NCBI GenBank assembly: GCA_902785785.1
Contig: CADAAA010000003.1
Coordinates: 1 to 64,000 of the forward strand
DNA from: an uncultured Bacteroidia bacterium
Lineage (GTDB): Bacteria > Bacteroidota > Bacteroidia > Bacteroidales > UBA932
DNA: 64,000 nucleotides
Reading direction: 5' to 3'
Part shown: positions 19,105 to 27,430 of the stretch, piece by piece
Layout: each line of letters opens with the position of its first letter
Numbering within the stretch: the first letter of the stretch is position 1
Made by a program: the position numbers and the translations under genes
The notes under the pieces: model-generated
What the model saw: the letters and a program-made list of their open reading frames with translations, nothing else
The model's database searches: none
What the model was told of the DNA's origin: nothing

Positions 19105-19635
19105 CAACCCTTTATTGTACCGTTAAGCGGTTTGGCGTCCGGAAAGACGCATTTCCGCTGGCAAGCTGAAGGACAGTTCTTTAGCGGTTTTGAGAATTCG
19201 GAGATACTTGATGCAGACTTGGTTGTCGACGTCGAAGTGGACAAGTCCGGACGCTTTACCGGTGTGGATCTCGGTATCAGGGGCACTGTGGTCGTAGCAT
19301 GCGACCGTTGTCTGGGAGACCTGATCCTTCCGGTGTCCGTACGCCAATCGTTCAGTGTGAAGTTCGGTGAAGTCCCTGAGGGAGAGTCCTCTGCGGATGA
19401 GGGAGGAAGGGAGATCATCCTGCTGCCCGAGACCGACGCTGACATGGACCTCGGCCAGATCGTATACGATTATGTCTGCACTTCGCTTCCGCTCTCACGG
19501 GTACATCCCGAAGGGGAGTGCGACCCGGAGACGGTCAAGTACCTGAACTCTGAGGACAATGGTGACGCGGAAGAGTCCGACTTGACTGTCGAGAGCCCGT
19601 TTGCCGCGCTGAAGAATTTATTGGATGAAAGATAA
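19102..19635 (+). CDS. DUF177 (YceD-like) protein upstream of rpmF
   Basis: A roughly 177-residue protein of the YceD/DUF177 family, which is encoded next to rpmF in most bacteria and has been linked to 23S rRNA accumulation. 'VACDRCLGDLILPVSVRQSFSVKFGE' carries the CxxC of the family, and 'LGQIVYDYVCTSLPLSRVHPEGEC' the conserved late motif. There is no ATG or GTG ahead of the domain: candidates are TTG 19075, TTG 19102 (chosen; gives MQPFIVPLSGL), ATT 19114 or TTG 19132. rpmF follows after 20 bases. Confidence 0.85.
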   Translation: MQPFIVPLSGLASGKTHFRWQAEGQFFSGFENSEILDADLVVDVEVDKSGRFTGVDLGIRGTVVVACDRCLGDLILPVSVRQSFSVKFGEVPEGESSADEGGREIILLPETDADMDLGQIVYDYVCTSLPLSRVHPEGECDPETVKYLNSEDNGDAEESDLTVESPFAALKNLLDER

Positions 19636-19655
19636 AATTTTAAAGATAGTTTAAT

Positions 19656-19838
19656 ATGGCACATCCGAAACACAAACTCTCCAAGCAGAGAAGAGACAAG
19701 AGAAGAACTCACGATCTCGCTCCTGTTCCGACCCTCGCCACCTGCCCTAACTGCGGTGCGACCGTCATGTACCACAGAGTATGCCCTGAGTGCGGCTACT
19801 ACAGAGGTCGTCAGATCATCGAGAAGAGCGCCGAGTAA
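19656..19838 (+). CDS. rpmF: 50S ribosomal protein bL32
   Basis: A 60-residue basic protein: 'MAHPKHKLSKQRRDKRRTHD' at the N-terminus and a zinc-ribbon 'CPNC...CPEC' with four cysteines. This is the zinc-binding form, in contrast to the zinc-free L28 and L33 in the same window. It is cotranscribed with the DUF177 gene, the standard pairing, and precedes tRNA-Arg by 18 bases, so the tRNA may be on the same transcript. Confidence 0.97.
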   Translation: MAHPKHKLSKQRRDKRRTHDLAPVPTLATCPNCGATVMYHRVCPECGYYRGRQIIEKSAE

Positions 19839-19856
19839 TCGCCCTCTTCCATTGAT

Positions 19857-19931
19857 GGTCCCATAGTTCAACGGATAGAACGAAGGTTTCCTAAACCTTA
19901 AATACAGGTTCGATTCCTGTTGGGACTACCA
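19857..19931 (+). tRNA. tRNA-Arg (anticodon CCT), CCA encoded
   Basis: Acceptor GGTCCCA (19857-19863) pairs with TGGGACT (19921-19927) including one G-T pair; discriminator A, then encoded CCA at 19929-19931. Anticodon arm AAGGT-TTCCTAA-ACCTT gives CCT, reading AGG. T arm 'caggttcgattcctg'. Confidence 0.96.
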
Positions 19932-19968
19932 AAACGGCTCTACACTAATGTGTAGGGCCGTTTTTTTT
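19932..19968 (+). terminator. Terminator after tRNA-Arg
   Basis: AACGGCTCTACAC pairs with GTGTAGGGCCGTT (one T-G mispair) around TAAT, followed by a run of T up to 19968. It ends the DUF177-rpmF-tRNA transcript. The next 145 bases up to 20113 contain only AT-rich leader. Confidence 0.88.
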
Positions 19969-20113
19969 GCCGTTCTTCTTGACACCTGTCTGAGGCGGAT
20001 TGCCGTGACATCCTCATCGGAATGATTGATTGATGCGGGACCAATATGTTTTTTTCGGTTTTATTTTGTAAATTTAGACTGTTTGAAAGATTATTAGTTT
20101 TTTTGTATTGGAT

Positions 20114-22999
20114 ATGAGAGTGATAAAATGCTTTGGCCTTCGTAGCCTTCTCTGTGCTATGCTGGTACTACCTTTTGCCACAGGGTCTTGCACGAAGCCT
20201 GAAACGGAAAAACCTGTATCAAATGTCAGTATCAGTCCTGTGACATTGTCTCTGGAGATAGGCGCTACCGGGAAATTGGAGGCGACCGTCAGTCCTTCCG
20301 ATGCTACCGACAATACTGTATCATGGAATTCGTCCAATCCTGGAGTCGCCACGGTCAGTTCTGATGGTACCGTCACAGGTGTTGCAGAAGGAACGGCCTC
20401 CGTGACAGCGTCGGCAGGCGGGAAACGTGCTTCCTGCCAGGTGACGGTGAGTAAAAAAGTCATCGCAGTTACTTCGGTCACTCTAGACAAAACCGAGGGT
20501 GAGTTATTGGAGGGAGAGACCCTGCAACTGACTGTGACGGTCAAGCCTGACGATGCTACGGATAAAAGCGTGGTATGGTCGACTGACAAAAAGGATGTAG
20601 CAAAGGTCAGCGATTCAGGTCTTGTCACGGCAGTGTCAGAAGGCGAAGCTACTGTGACTGCTTCGGCCGGAGGCGAGTCCGCCACGTGTGTCGTCACAGT
20701 GAGAGAGCCGGAGTACAAGGCCAAGGAACGTGCCGCCCTCGTGGCATTCTACAAGGCCAATAACGGAGACAGCTGGGAAAGAAATGACAACTGGTGTACC
20801 GACTCTCCTCTCAAAGAATGGTACGGCGTCAAAATGTCGCAGGATGGCAGGCACGTGACCGGAATCGGTTTGTCCTATAATGAGGTCGACGGTTATATCC
20901 CCAGGGAAATAGCCGATCTCACGGAGCTTGAGTCTTTGTCCATACGGAACTATTATCACCTTGCTTCAGCATCTTCTCCCTTGCCGGCCGAGATCGGAAG
21001 CCTGAGCAAGCTCAAACATCTGGAATTGCAGAATTATTCCTTGAGTGGTAAGCTGCCGGAGACGTTGTACGACCTTGTTGGTCTGGAGTTCCTCCGTATC
21101 GTCTATGCTGAAGACATGCAGCCTGCTCCCCTCTCTCCCTCGTTGGGCAAGCTTGTTAACCTTACTACGCTCAACCTCAGTAAAATGAACCTGACCGGGA
21201 AGATCATTCCCGAGATCGGGAGCCTGACGAATCTGACCAATCTCACCATGTTTGGCAATGAGCTCACGGGCAGCATTCCTGAATCTTTCGGTGGCCTCGT
21301 CAACCTGGAAACCCTGGATTTGTCCACAAACTATCTTTCCGGCGAAATCCCCGCTTCTTTCTATAGGGTAAAGAATTACTGGAAACTGTGGACTAACCTT
21401 GTTTGGCAGAATGACTTCACCCAGGAACAGATAAGAAATGCGAAGATTCCCGCTCCCAAGTCTCCTGTCATATATGATCTTGACGGAGAGCCTATCGACT
21501 TGGAGGAAGAGTTTTCAAGGAACCAGTATACGGCTCTCCTCAGAATGACCCCGTTTACCGAATCAATGCAGATTCTGCCCGAGCTTGCTGATCTTTACCG
21601 TGCCAAGAAAGACGAAGGTTTCGGCGTGATAGCCTATTATGACAACAATATCCAGGATCCAGCATTGAAAAAGAAGAGGACGGATGAGTTCGTAAAGGCA
21701 ATGAAAGACAGTGGTGCAGGATGGAAGTCTTTCGTAAGATATGTGTATGAGCACACCGATACGACTCCTTTCTTTGGTGAATACGGGCGTGGATTATACC
21801 CTTACGCCAGTACTGATGACATGATAGTTATCGGCCCTGACAATACCATATGCTATACGACACTTATTGACGATGAGAGTGAGGATAGAGACAGGATGCT
21901 GAATGCAATGGATTACTTGAGGGGTGTTTTCGACTCTCCTGTGCACAGATACGAGTCAACCGACTACTCTGCAGACGGTAAGGTATCGGTACTGCAGAAA
22001 GCTACTGTCGGGAACGGTATCGATATCGTCATTACCGGAGACATCTATTCGGACAGGATGATTGCCGACGGAACCTTCAGGTCTGCTGCGACTCAGGCCA
22101 TGGAAGACCTTTTCTCCGAGGAACCCTTCAAGTCGATGCGTAGCAGGTTCAATGTCTATCAGGTGGATGCAGTGTCCAAGAATGAGGATATGTTCAACGG
22201 GATGTCGTCGGCCTTCTCCGTCAAATTCGTCGGCGCTACCGCAATGACAGGAGACGATTCGAAGGTACTGGACTATGCTTTGAAAGCTGTTGGATCCTCC
22301 AGGATGGATAATGTGTTGGTGTTGGTACTGGTAAACAGCAGTATGAGCGGAGGAATTGCCTTTAACTACTCCCCGGTAGATCCGGACGACTATGCCGGTG
22401 GTCCTGCTGTCACCTATGTCCCTTACAAGGGTATAACCAAGTCAGACGGAGTCTCCGACAAGGTTGGTACCGTACTCCATGAAGCCGGAGGGCATGGATT
22501 CGGCAAACTTGCCGATGAATACTCGATCCGTTCAAATGGAAGGATCACAGACGCTGTCATTTATTCTCTCAAGCATGGCTTTCAGGCGATGGGATGGTTC
22601 CTTAATGTCGATACGACGAATGACCTCAGCAAGATTCTTTGGAGCAAGTTCATTGGTGACAAGCGTTTCGAAAGCGAGAAGATCGGTGCCTACCGTGGAG
22701 GATATACTTTTGCCAACGATATTTGGAGACCGACCGAACAGAGCGTCATGAATGACAATTTCATGCATTCCGAGTTCAATGCCCCTTCCCGCGCTTTGAT
22801 CTATTCACGCATCATGAAGTTGTCCGAGGGAAGGTCTTGGGAGTTCGACTACGAGACTTTCGCGGAATGGGATGTTGCCCACAGGCCTTCCAAAGCTTCC
22901 CGCAGGCCGATGGTATTGAAAGATGCGGCTGGGGACCGCACCCACTTTGCTCCGGTCATCGTACCCAAGACCTGGAGGCAGGTGGTTGAGGGCAGGTAG
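20114..22999 (+). CDS. Secreted M64-like peptidase with Big2 and leucine-rich regions
   Basis: A 961-residue predicted lipoprotein ('LVLPFATGSCTKPETEK'). Two bacterial Ig-like Big2 domains (about residues 33-115 and 118-202, 'VSNVSISPVTLSLEIGATGKL' and 'VTSVTLDKTEGELLEGETLQL') are followed by a leucine-rich stretch (about 215-425, with 'LTNLTNLTMFGNELTGSIPES') and a spacer. The C-terminal catalytic region carries 'LHEAGGHGFGKLADEYS' at 788-804. The family match is IgA-peptidase M64, secreted metallopeptidases. The zinc motif here is HExxGH (His789, Glu790, His794), one residue longer than the usual HExxH. Likely exported to the cell surface and acting on host or dietary glycoproteins, which is inference. 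Transcribed alone between two terminators. Confidence 0.82.
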   Translation: MRVIKCFGLRSLLCAMLVLPFATGSCTKPETEKPVSNVSISPVTLSLEIGATGKLEATVSPSDATDNTVSWNSSNPGVATVSSDGTVTGVAEGTASVTASAGGKRASCQVTVSKKVIAVTSVTLDKTEGELLEGETLQLTVTVKPDDATDKSVVWSTDKKDVAKVSDSGLVTAVSEGEATVTASAGGESATCVVTVREPEYKAKERAALVAFYKANNGDSWERNDNWCTDSPLKEWYGVKMSQDGRHVTGIGLSYNEVDGYIPREIADLTELESLSIRNYYHLASASSPLPAEIGSLSKLKHLELQNYSLSGKLPETLYDLVGLEFLRIVYAEDMQPAPLSPSLGKLVNLTTLNLSKMNLTGKIIPEIGSLTNLTNLTMFGNELTGSIPESFGGLVNLETLDLSTNYLSGEIPASFYRVKNYWKLWTNLVWQNDFTQEQIRNAKIPAPKSPVIYDLDGEPIDLEEEFSRNQYTALLRMTPFTESMQILPELADLYRAKKDEGFGVIAYYDNNIQDPALKKKRTDEFVKAMKDSGAGWKSFVRYVYEHTDTTPFFGEYGRGLYPYASTDDMIVIGPDNTICYTTLIDDESEDRDRMLNAMDYLRGVFDSPVHRYESTDYSADGKVSVLQKATVGNGIDIVITGDIYSDRMIADGTFRSAATQAMEDLFSEEPFKSMRSRFNVYQVDAVSKNEDMFNGMSSAFSVKFVGATAMTGDDSKVLDYALKAVGSSRMDNVLVLVLVNSSMSGGIAFNYSPVDPDDYAGGPAVTYVPYKGITKSDGVSDKVGTVLHEAGGHGFGKLADEYSIRSNGRITDAVIYSLKHGFQAMGWFLNVDTTNDLSKILWSKFIGDKRFESEKIGAYRGGYTFANDIWRPTEQSVMNDNFMHSEFNAPSRALIYSRIMKLSEGRSWEFDYETFAEWDVAHRPSKASRRPMVLKDAAGDRTHFAPVIVPKTWRQVVEGR

Positions 23000-23022
23000 T
23001 TCACAATCCGCATAATATGGAG

Positions 23023-23058
23023 GAGAGGTTGACTGAAAGGGTCAACCTCTCTTCTTTT
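23023..23058 (+). terminator. Terminator after the M64-like gene
   Basis: GAGAGGTTGAC (23023-23033) / GTCAACCTCTC (23041-23051), loop TGAAAGG, followed by TTCTTTTT. Confidence 0.85.
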
Positions 23059-23116
23059 TGGAAATAATGACGGTAATTGTTAAATTTGTTTTTAATATGC
23101 ATCAAAGTGCGCAGCA

Positions 23117-25363
23117 ATGAACAAGAAAACCTTGATCACCCTCATCGCAGTGGCGTCCATCTTCCTGCTCGGAATCGCGGCAGGTGTCATTTATCTCTAT
23201 AGAGGAGATACAGGCAGGAGGAGTTCCTCTGCTGCCGGCAAGGTGAATGTCAATGCCCAGTTCCCTCTGCTGCGCGCGGTCCCTTCCGATGCTATCGCAA
23301 TCCTCTGCATGGACGATACGCGCGATTGCGCCGCTCTGTTGAATGACGGGACCAAGGCCTTCTCCGCTTTTGTAAAGGACGGCCGTAAGGACTCCTGCGC
23401 CACTTTTGTCAGGAGACTTGGCGAGGCGGTCGAGGGCGGAAGGCTCGCTGCATTGCGCTCGGAGCCGATGGCCCTCTCGCTGCACTACAGCGGCTCGCTT
23501 GCCCCGCTCCTCCTGCTGGGCATGCCCGCGGCTGTCTCCGACTCCACGGACATGGTGCTCCACATCCGCGGAATGGCAGATGCGTGTGGCCTTTCAAATG
23601 CTTTCTACAGTACCGACGGCGTCAATATGCTGCTTGTGTCGGCTTCGGAGACTCTGGTCAATTCCTCGCTCCGGCATCAGGGCGAAGGCCTGTCCATACA
23701 GGCTAACAAGGAGTTTACCAACTGCCTGCAGGGAACTTTGGGCAAGGACGTCCTGTTCCTTTCGAACCTTTATGCTTCCAGACTTCTGCAGGGTTTCTTC
23801 CAGCGTCCCGTCTACCGCCACGCAGACTTTTTCAAGACTGTCGCTTCCTGGACCGTGATGTCTCTGAACACGTTGAGCGATGAGACGTTCTCCGCCAAGG
23901 GCTACCTGTCCTCGGGCCGGAGCGCCGATACTTTTGCCGGCGTCTTCTCTTCAGCGCGCATGGAGACTCCCGGGTTTACAAAGGCAGTCCCATCGGGAAT
24001 AGTCTTCGCCGTATCCATTCCCATGGCCGACCAGGCCAATTATCTGGAGTCTTACAGGAAGTATCTTGATGCCTGTTCCAAACTCGGGCCTAACGAGGCT
24101 GCGATATCAAGCCTCGGGCGCTCCGCCGGCAGGAATCCCAACGACTGGGCCAAGGGCTTGGCCCTCAAGGAAGTGGCCAAGGCCCAGTGGCGCTCCAAGG
24201 ACGATACTTTCGAAGCTCTTTTCGTGCGTGTTGGCAGGAAGGATTATTCCCTGATATTCAAGGGACTGGATATTTCCGGCGAGAAGGATTACGTCATGTC
24301 CGCACAGCCTTATGCCTTCGGCGGATTCGCTTCTGTCCTCTTCGGCAATTTCTTTTCCCTCGCAGATGAGAGTACCTTCGCCTTTACGGGCGAATGGATC
24401 GTGAGCGGCAGCCGCGCAGCCGTGTCCGACTATGTCGAACGCTACGCTTCCGGCGATGTGCTCCAGGCCTTGCTGACAGATACGGCTTCCGCTCCGACTG
24501 CGCTTGGCAGGGACTGTTCCATGGCCGCCTATTTTTCCGCCGGAGCGGCTCAGGGCGAAGCCTTGTTCACGCCGGCAATGCTCTCTGCGGTGAGTTCCAC
24601 TCTGGACGGCGCCGCATTCGAGCCTTGCTTCCTTATCTGCAACGGCGACAGTTTCCAATTCGATGTCGTCAGGGTGCCTTTCATCAACCGCAGCAGCACT
24701 CCTGCCGTAGTCTCCGATGCCGCGATCGTGATCCCTTCGGGACCGTTTGAAGTCCAGAATTCCGGCACCGGCGGCACCAATCTCCTGGATCAGCAGTCCA
24801 ACTATTACCTGAGTTTCAAGGAGAAGGACGGCAAGGGCATATGGAGCGTCCCGTTCAGCGGTCCGCTTTGCGGCAGGGTAGAGAGCATCGACTACTATGC
24901 CAACGGCAAGATACAGTTCCTGTTCGCGTCCGGATCGCAACTGTGGCTGCTGGACCGTCTGGGACGGTTCGTTTCCGGATTCCCTGCCGAACTCGGCAAG
25001 GAGGTCCTTCTCGGCCCGGCTGCATATGATTTCACAGGGGCTAAGGGATATACGGTGATGGTCCTCCATACAGACAATACTATAGGAATGTACAATCTTC
25101 ACGGCGCGAAGCCCGACGGATGGAAGGGTATCTCGTCCGATGAGAAAATCATATCGCTCCCTGAGCTGGTCACCGTGGACGGCGTCAATTACTGGGCCGT
25201 CCGTACTGCGGTGCAGACGCAGATCTTCCCCTTCGACGGAGGGGATCCCGTTTATCGGCAGGAGGGAGCCAAGTCCATCCGTCGCGACAGCGAGCTCGAG
25301 GTCGACGGCAAGACCCTCAAAGTGACCTGTAACGACGGTAAAACCAGAAACATCAAACTTTAA
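23117..25363 (+). CDS. Membrane-anchored protein of unknown function
   Basis: A 748-residue protein that I cannot assign to a named family. One N-terminal membrane segment ('LITLIAVASIFLLGIAAGVIYLY', residues 5-27) leaves the rest outside the cytoplasm. The middle (about 45-530) is a mixed region with no motif I recognise. The C-terminal 200 residues contain repeated beta-rich segments such as 'IQFLFASGSQLWLLDRLGRFV', reminiscent of beta-propeller blades. The acyl-CoA ligase starts 3 bases after the stop, so the two are very probably translated from one mRNA, together with the deaminase and S41 protease. An envelope role is inferred from topology only. Confidence 0.75.
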   Translation: MNKKTLITLIAVASIFLLGIAAGVIYLYRGDTGRRSSSAAGKVNVNAQFPLLRAVPSDAIAILCMDDTRDCAALLNDGTKAFSAFVKDGRKDSCATFVRRLGEAVEGGRLAALRSEPMALSLHYSGSLAPLLLLGMPAAVSDSTDMVLHIRGMADACGLSNAFYSTDGVNMLLVSASETLVNSSLRHQGEGLSIQANKEFTNCLQGTLGKDVLFLSNLYASRLLQGFFQRPVYRHADFFKTVASWTVMSLNTLSDETFSAKGYLSSGRSADTFAGVFSSARMETPGFTKAVPSGIVFAVSIPMADQANYLESYRKYLDACSKLGPNEAAISSLGRSAGRNPNDWAKGLALKEVAKAQWRSKDDTFEALFVRVGRKDYSLIFKGLDISGEKDYVMSAQPYAFGGFASVLFGNFFSLADESTFAFTGEWIVSGSRAAVSDYVERYASGDVLQALLTDTASAPTALGRDCSMAAYFSAGAAQGEALFTPAMLSAVSSTLDGAAFEPCFLICNGDSFQFDVVRVPFINRSSTPAVVSDAAIVIPSGPFEVQNSGTGGTNLLDQQSNYYLSFKEKDGKGIWSVPFSGPLCGRVESIDYYANGKIQFLFASGSQLWLLDRLGRFVSGFPAELGKEVLLGPAAYDFTGAKGYTVMVLHTDNTIGMYNLHGAKPDGWKGISSDEKIISLPELVTVDGVNYWAVRTAVQTQIFPFDGGDPVYRQEGAKSIRRDSELEVDGKTLKVTCNDGKTRNIKL

Positions 25364-25365
25364 AG

Positions 25366-27021
25366 ATGGAATACAAATCAGTAAACAAGCTCCTCGAGGA
25401 GAGTTTCAAGAAGAATTGGGAGCGCCCTGCGCTCTCCAACTACCATGGTGTAACCCTGACTTACGAGACAGTTGCCAAGCGTATCAAGCACTTGCATATA
25501 ACTTTCGAGAAATGCGGCCTCCAGAAGGGCGACAAAGTCGCCATCTGCTCGCGCAACCAGGCCAACTGGGGAGTATGCTTCCTCGCCGCATTGACATACG
25601 GCGCGGTTCCCGTACCCATCCTGCACGAATTCAAGCCAGGCAATATCCATTATCTCGTGAACCACTCCGAAGCCAAGGTTTTCTTCGTGGACGAAGTCCT
25701 TTGGGAAAGCCTGTCCGAGGCCGAGATGCCGGGACTGTACGTCATCGTCCAGATGAATACCCTCAAGTACCTTTATTCGCGTGCGGAGGACCTTCAGGAC
25801 GTGCGTGACAACCTGCCGGAGACATTCGCCGCCTTGTACCCCAACGGATTCACCCCCGACGATGTTTCCTATTATGAGGACAAGCCGGACGAGCTGGCCA
25901 TCATCAATTATACTTCCGGTACTTCCGGCTTCTCGAAGGGCGTGATGATTCCGTACAGGGCTCTCTATGCCAACATCAAGTTTGCGCATGAAACCGCCGA
26001 GCCGCAGATGACCGCCGACTCCGAGATGGTGTCGATGCTGCCCAGCGCCCATATGTACGGCATGATGTTCGAGTTCCTCTTCGAGATGACCATCGGTGCG
26101 CACGTCCATTTCCTTACCCGAGTCCCCAGCCCCAAGGTCATCCTTAACGCTTTCCAGGAGATTCGTCCCGACGTGATCATCGCCGTACCTCTGATTATCG
26201 AGAAGGTGTACAAGTCACAGCTTAAACCTATCGTGGACAGGAACAAGACATTCTTCAAGATCCCTATCCTCAATCAGTTCCTTCTCAAGAAGATCCGCAA
26301 CGGCCTCATCGAGGCCTTCGGCGGCCGCTTCGAGGAGGTTATCCTAGGCGGCGCCGCCTTCAATCCGGAGGTGGAGAAATTCCTCAAGAAGATCAATTTC
26401 CCGTTTACCGTGGGGTACGGTATGACCGAATGCGCCCCTCTGATCACTTACGCCAAGTGGTACAAGGGTAAGCTTGGCTCCTGCGGCAAGCCCATTACCG
26501 GCTGTGAGATACGGATCGACTCCGAGGACCCGCAGAACATCCCCGGCGAGATCCAGATCAAGGGAGACAATGTATTCCTTGGCTACTTCAAGAACGAAAA
26601 GGCTACGAAGGAGTCGTTCACGGAAGACGGATGGTTCCGCACCGGAGATATGGGCGTTATCGACGAGGACGGCTACCTGTTCCTTCGCGGGCGTTCCAAG
26701 TGCATGATCCTTGGCGCTAATGGCCAGAACATCTATCCGGAGGAATTGGAAGCGGTCATCAACAATATCTCTTATGTGGTCGATTCGCTGGTAGTCGAGG
26801 AAGATGGCGGTCTTACCGCATTGATCTATCCCGACCATCATCAGGCCGACCTGGACGGCATGACGCGTTCCGAACTCGAAAAGCGCCTGCTGGACGCTCT
26901 TCCCGAGATTAACAAGGAGATCCCTAACTACGCCAAGATCCGCAAGATAGAGTTCATGCCCGAGGATTTCGAGCGCACTCCCAAGAAGAGCATCAAGCGT
27001 TACCTTTATCAGAGAAGTTAA
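25366..27021 (+). CDS. Long-chain acyl-CoA synthetase / AMP-binding protein
   Basis: A 551-residue member of the ANL superfamily that would activate a fatty acid as acyl-AMP and transfer it to CoA. Visible motifs are the A3 phosphate loop 'YTSGTSGFSKGVMIPY' (about residue 181), 'YGMTECAPLITYAKW' (A5), 'GWFRTGDMGVIDEDGYLFLRGR' (A7/A8) and a C-terminal domain ending 'RTPKKSIKRYLYQ' with the conserved lysine. It lies between the membrane-anchored unknown and the dCMP deaminase with 2-base gaps on both sides. Exogenous fatty-acid use or lipid remodelling is the likely role; exact chain length is not readable. Confidence 0.93.
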   Translation: MEYKSVNKLLEESFKKNWERPALSNYHGVTLTYETVAKRIKHLHITFEKCGLQKGDKVAICSRNQANWGVCFLAALTYGAVPVPILHEFKPGNIHYLVNHSEAKVFFVDEVLWESLSEAEMPGLYVIVQMNTLKYLYSRAEDLQDVRDNLPETFAALYPNGFTPDDVSYYEDKPDELAIINYTSGTSGFSKGVMIPYRALYANIKFAHETAEPQMTADSEMVSMLPSAHMYGMMFEFLFEMTIGAHVHFLTRVPSPKVILNAFQEIRPDVIIAVPLIIEKVYKSQLKPIVDRNKTFFKIPILNQFLLKKIRNGLIEAFGGRFEEVILGGAAFNPEVEKFLKKINFPFTVGYGMTECAPLITYAKWYKGKLGSCGKPITGCEIRIDSEDPQNIPGEIQIKGDNVFLGYFKNEKATKESFTEDGWFRTGDMGVIDEDGYLFLRGRSKCMILGANGQNIYPEELEAVINNISYVVDSLVVEEDGGLTALIYPDHHQADLDGMTRSELEKRLLDALPEINKEIPNYAKIRKIEFMPEDFERTPKKSIKRYLYQRS

Positions 27022-27023
27022 GC

Positions 27024-27428
27024 ATGGAAAAATTCGATCACAGCTACATCGAGATGGCCTCTATCTGGGCCAGGAATTCCTATTGCAAGCGCCGTCAGGT
27101 CGGCGCCCTGCTTGTAAAGGACCGTATGATCATTTCCGATGGATACAACGGCACCCCTTCGGGGTTCGAGAATATCTGCGAGGACGAGAATGGCGTTACA
27201 AAGCCTTATGTCCTTCACGCTGAAGCCAATGCCATCACCAAAGTTGCCAAGTCGGGCAACAGCAGCGCCGGGGCGACCCTCTATGTGACGGCTTCACCTT
27301 GCATGGAATGCTCCAAGTTGATTATCCAGTCCGGCATCAAGCGTGTCGTATACAGGGACGAGTACCGTCTGACCGACGGTATCGACCTGCTCAGGAAGGC
27401 CGGGATCGAAGTGGAAAAAGTCGATTGA
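27024..27428 (+). CDS. dCMP deaminase family protein
   Basis: A 134-residue zinc-dependent deaminase converting dCMP to dUMP, the precursor for dTMP. The zinc and catalytic motif is 'LHAEANAI' (His and Glu), followed by 'ASPCMECSKLIIQSG' with the two zinc cysteines. 'GALLVKDRMIISDGYNGTPSGFENI' is typical of the dCMP deaminase/ComEB group. The start is 2 bases after the ligase stop. The S41 protease ATG lies 2 bases after its stop, so these genes form one operon although their functions differ. Confidence 0.94.
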   Translation: MEKFDHSYIEMASIWARNSYCKRRQVGALLVKDRMIISDGYNGTPSGFENICEDENGVTKPYVLHAEANAITKVAKSGNSSAGATLYVTASPCMECSKLIIQSGIKRVVYRDEYRLTDGIDLLRKAGIEVEKVD

Positions 27429-27430
27429 GA

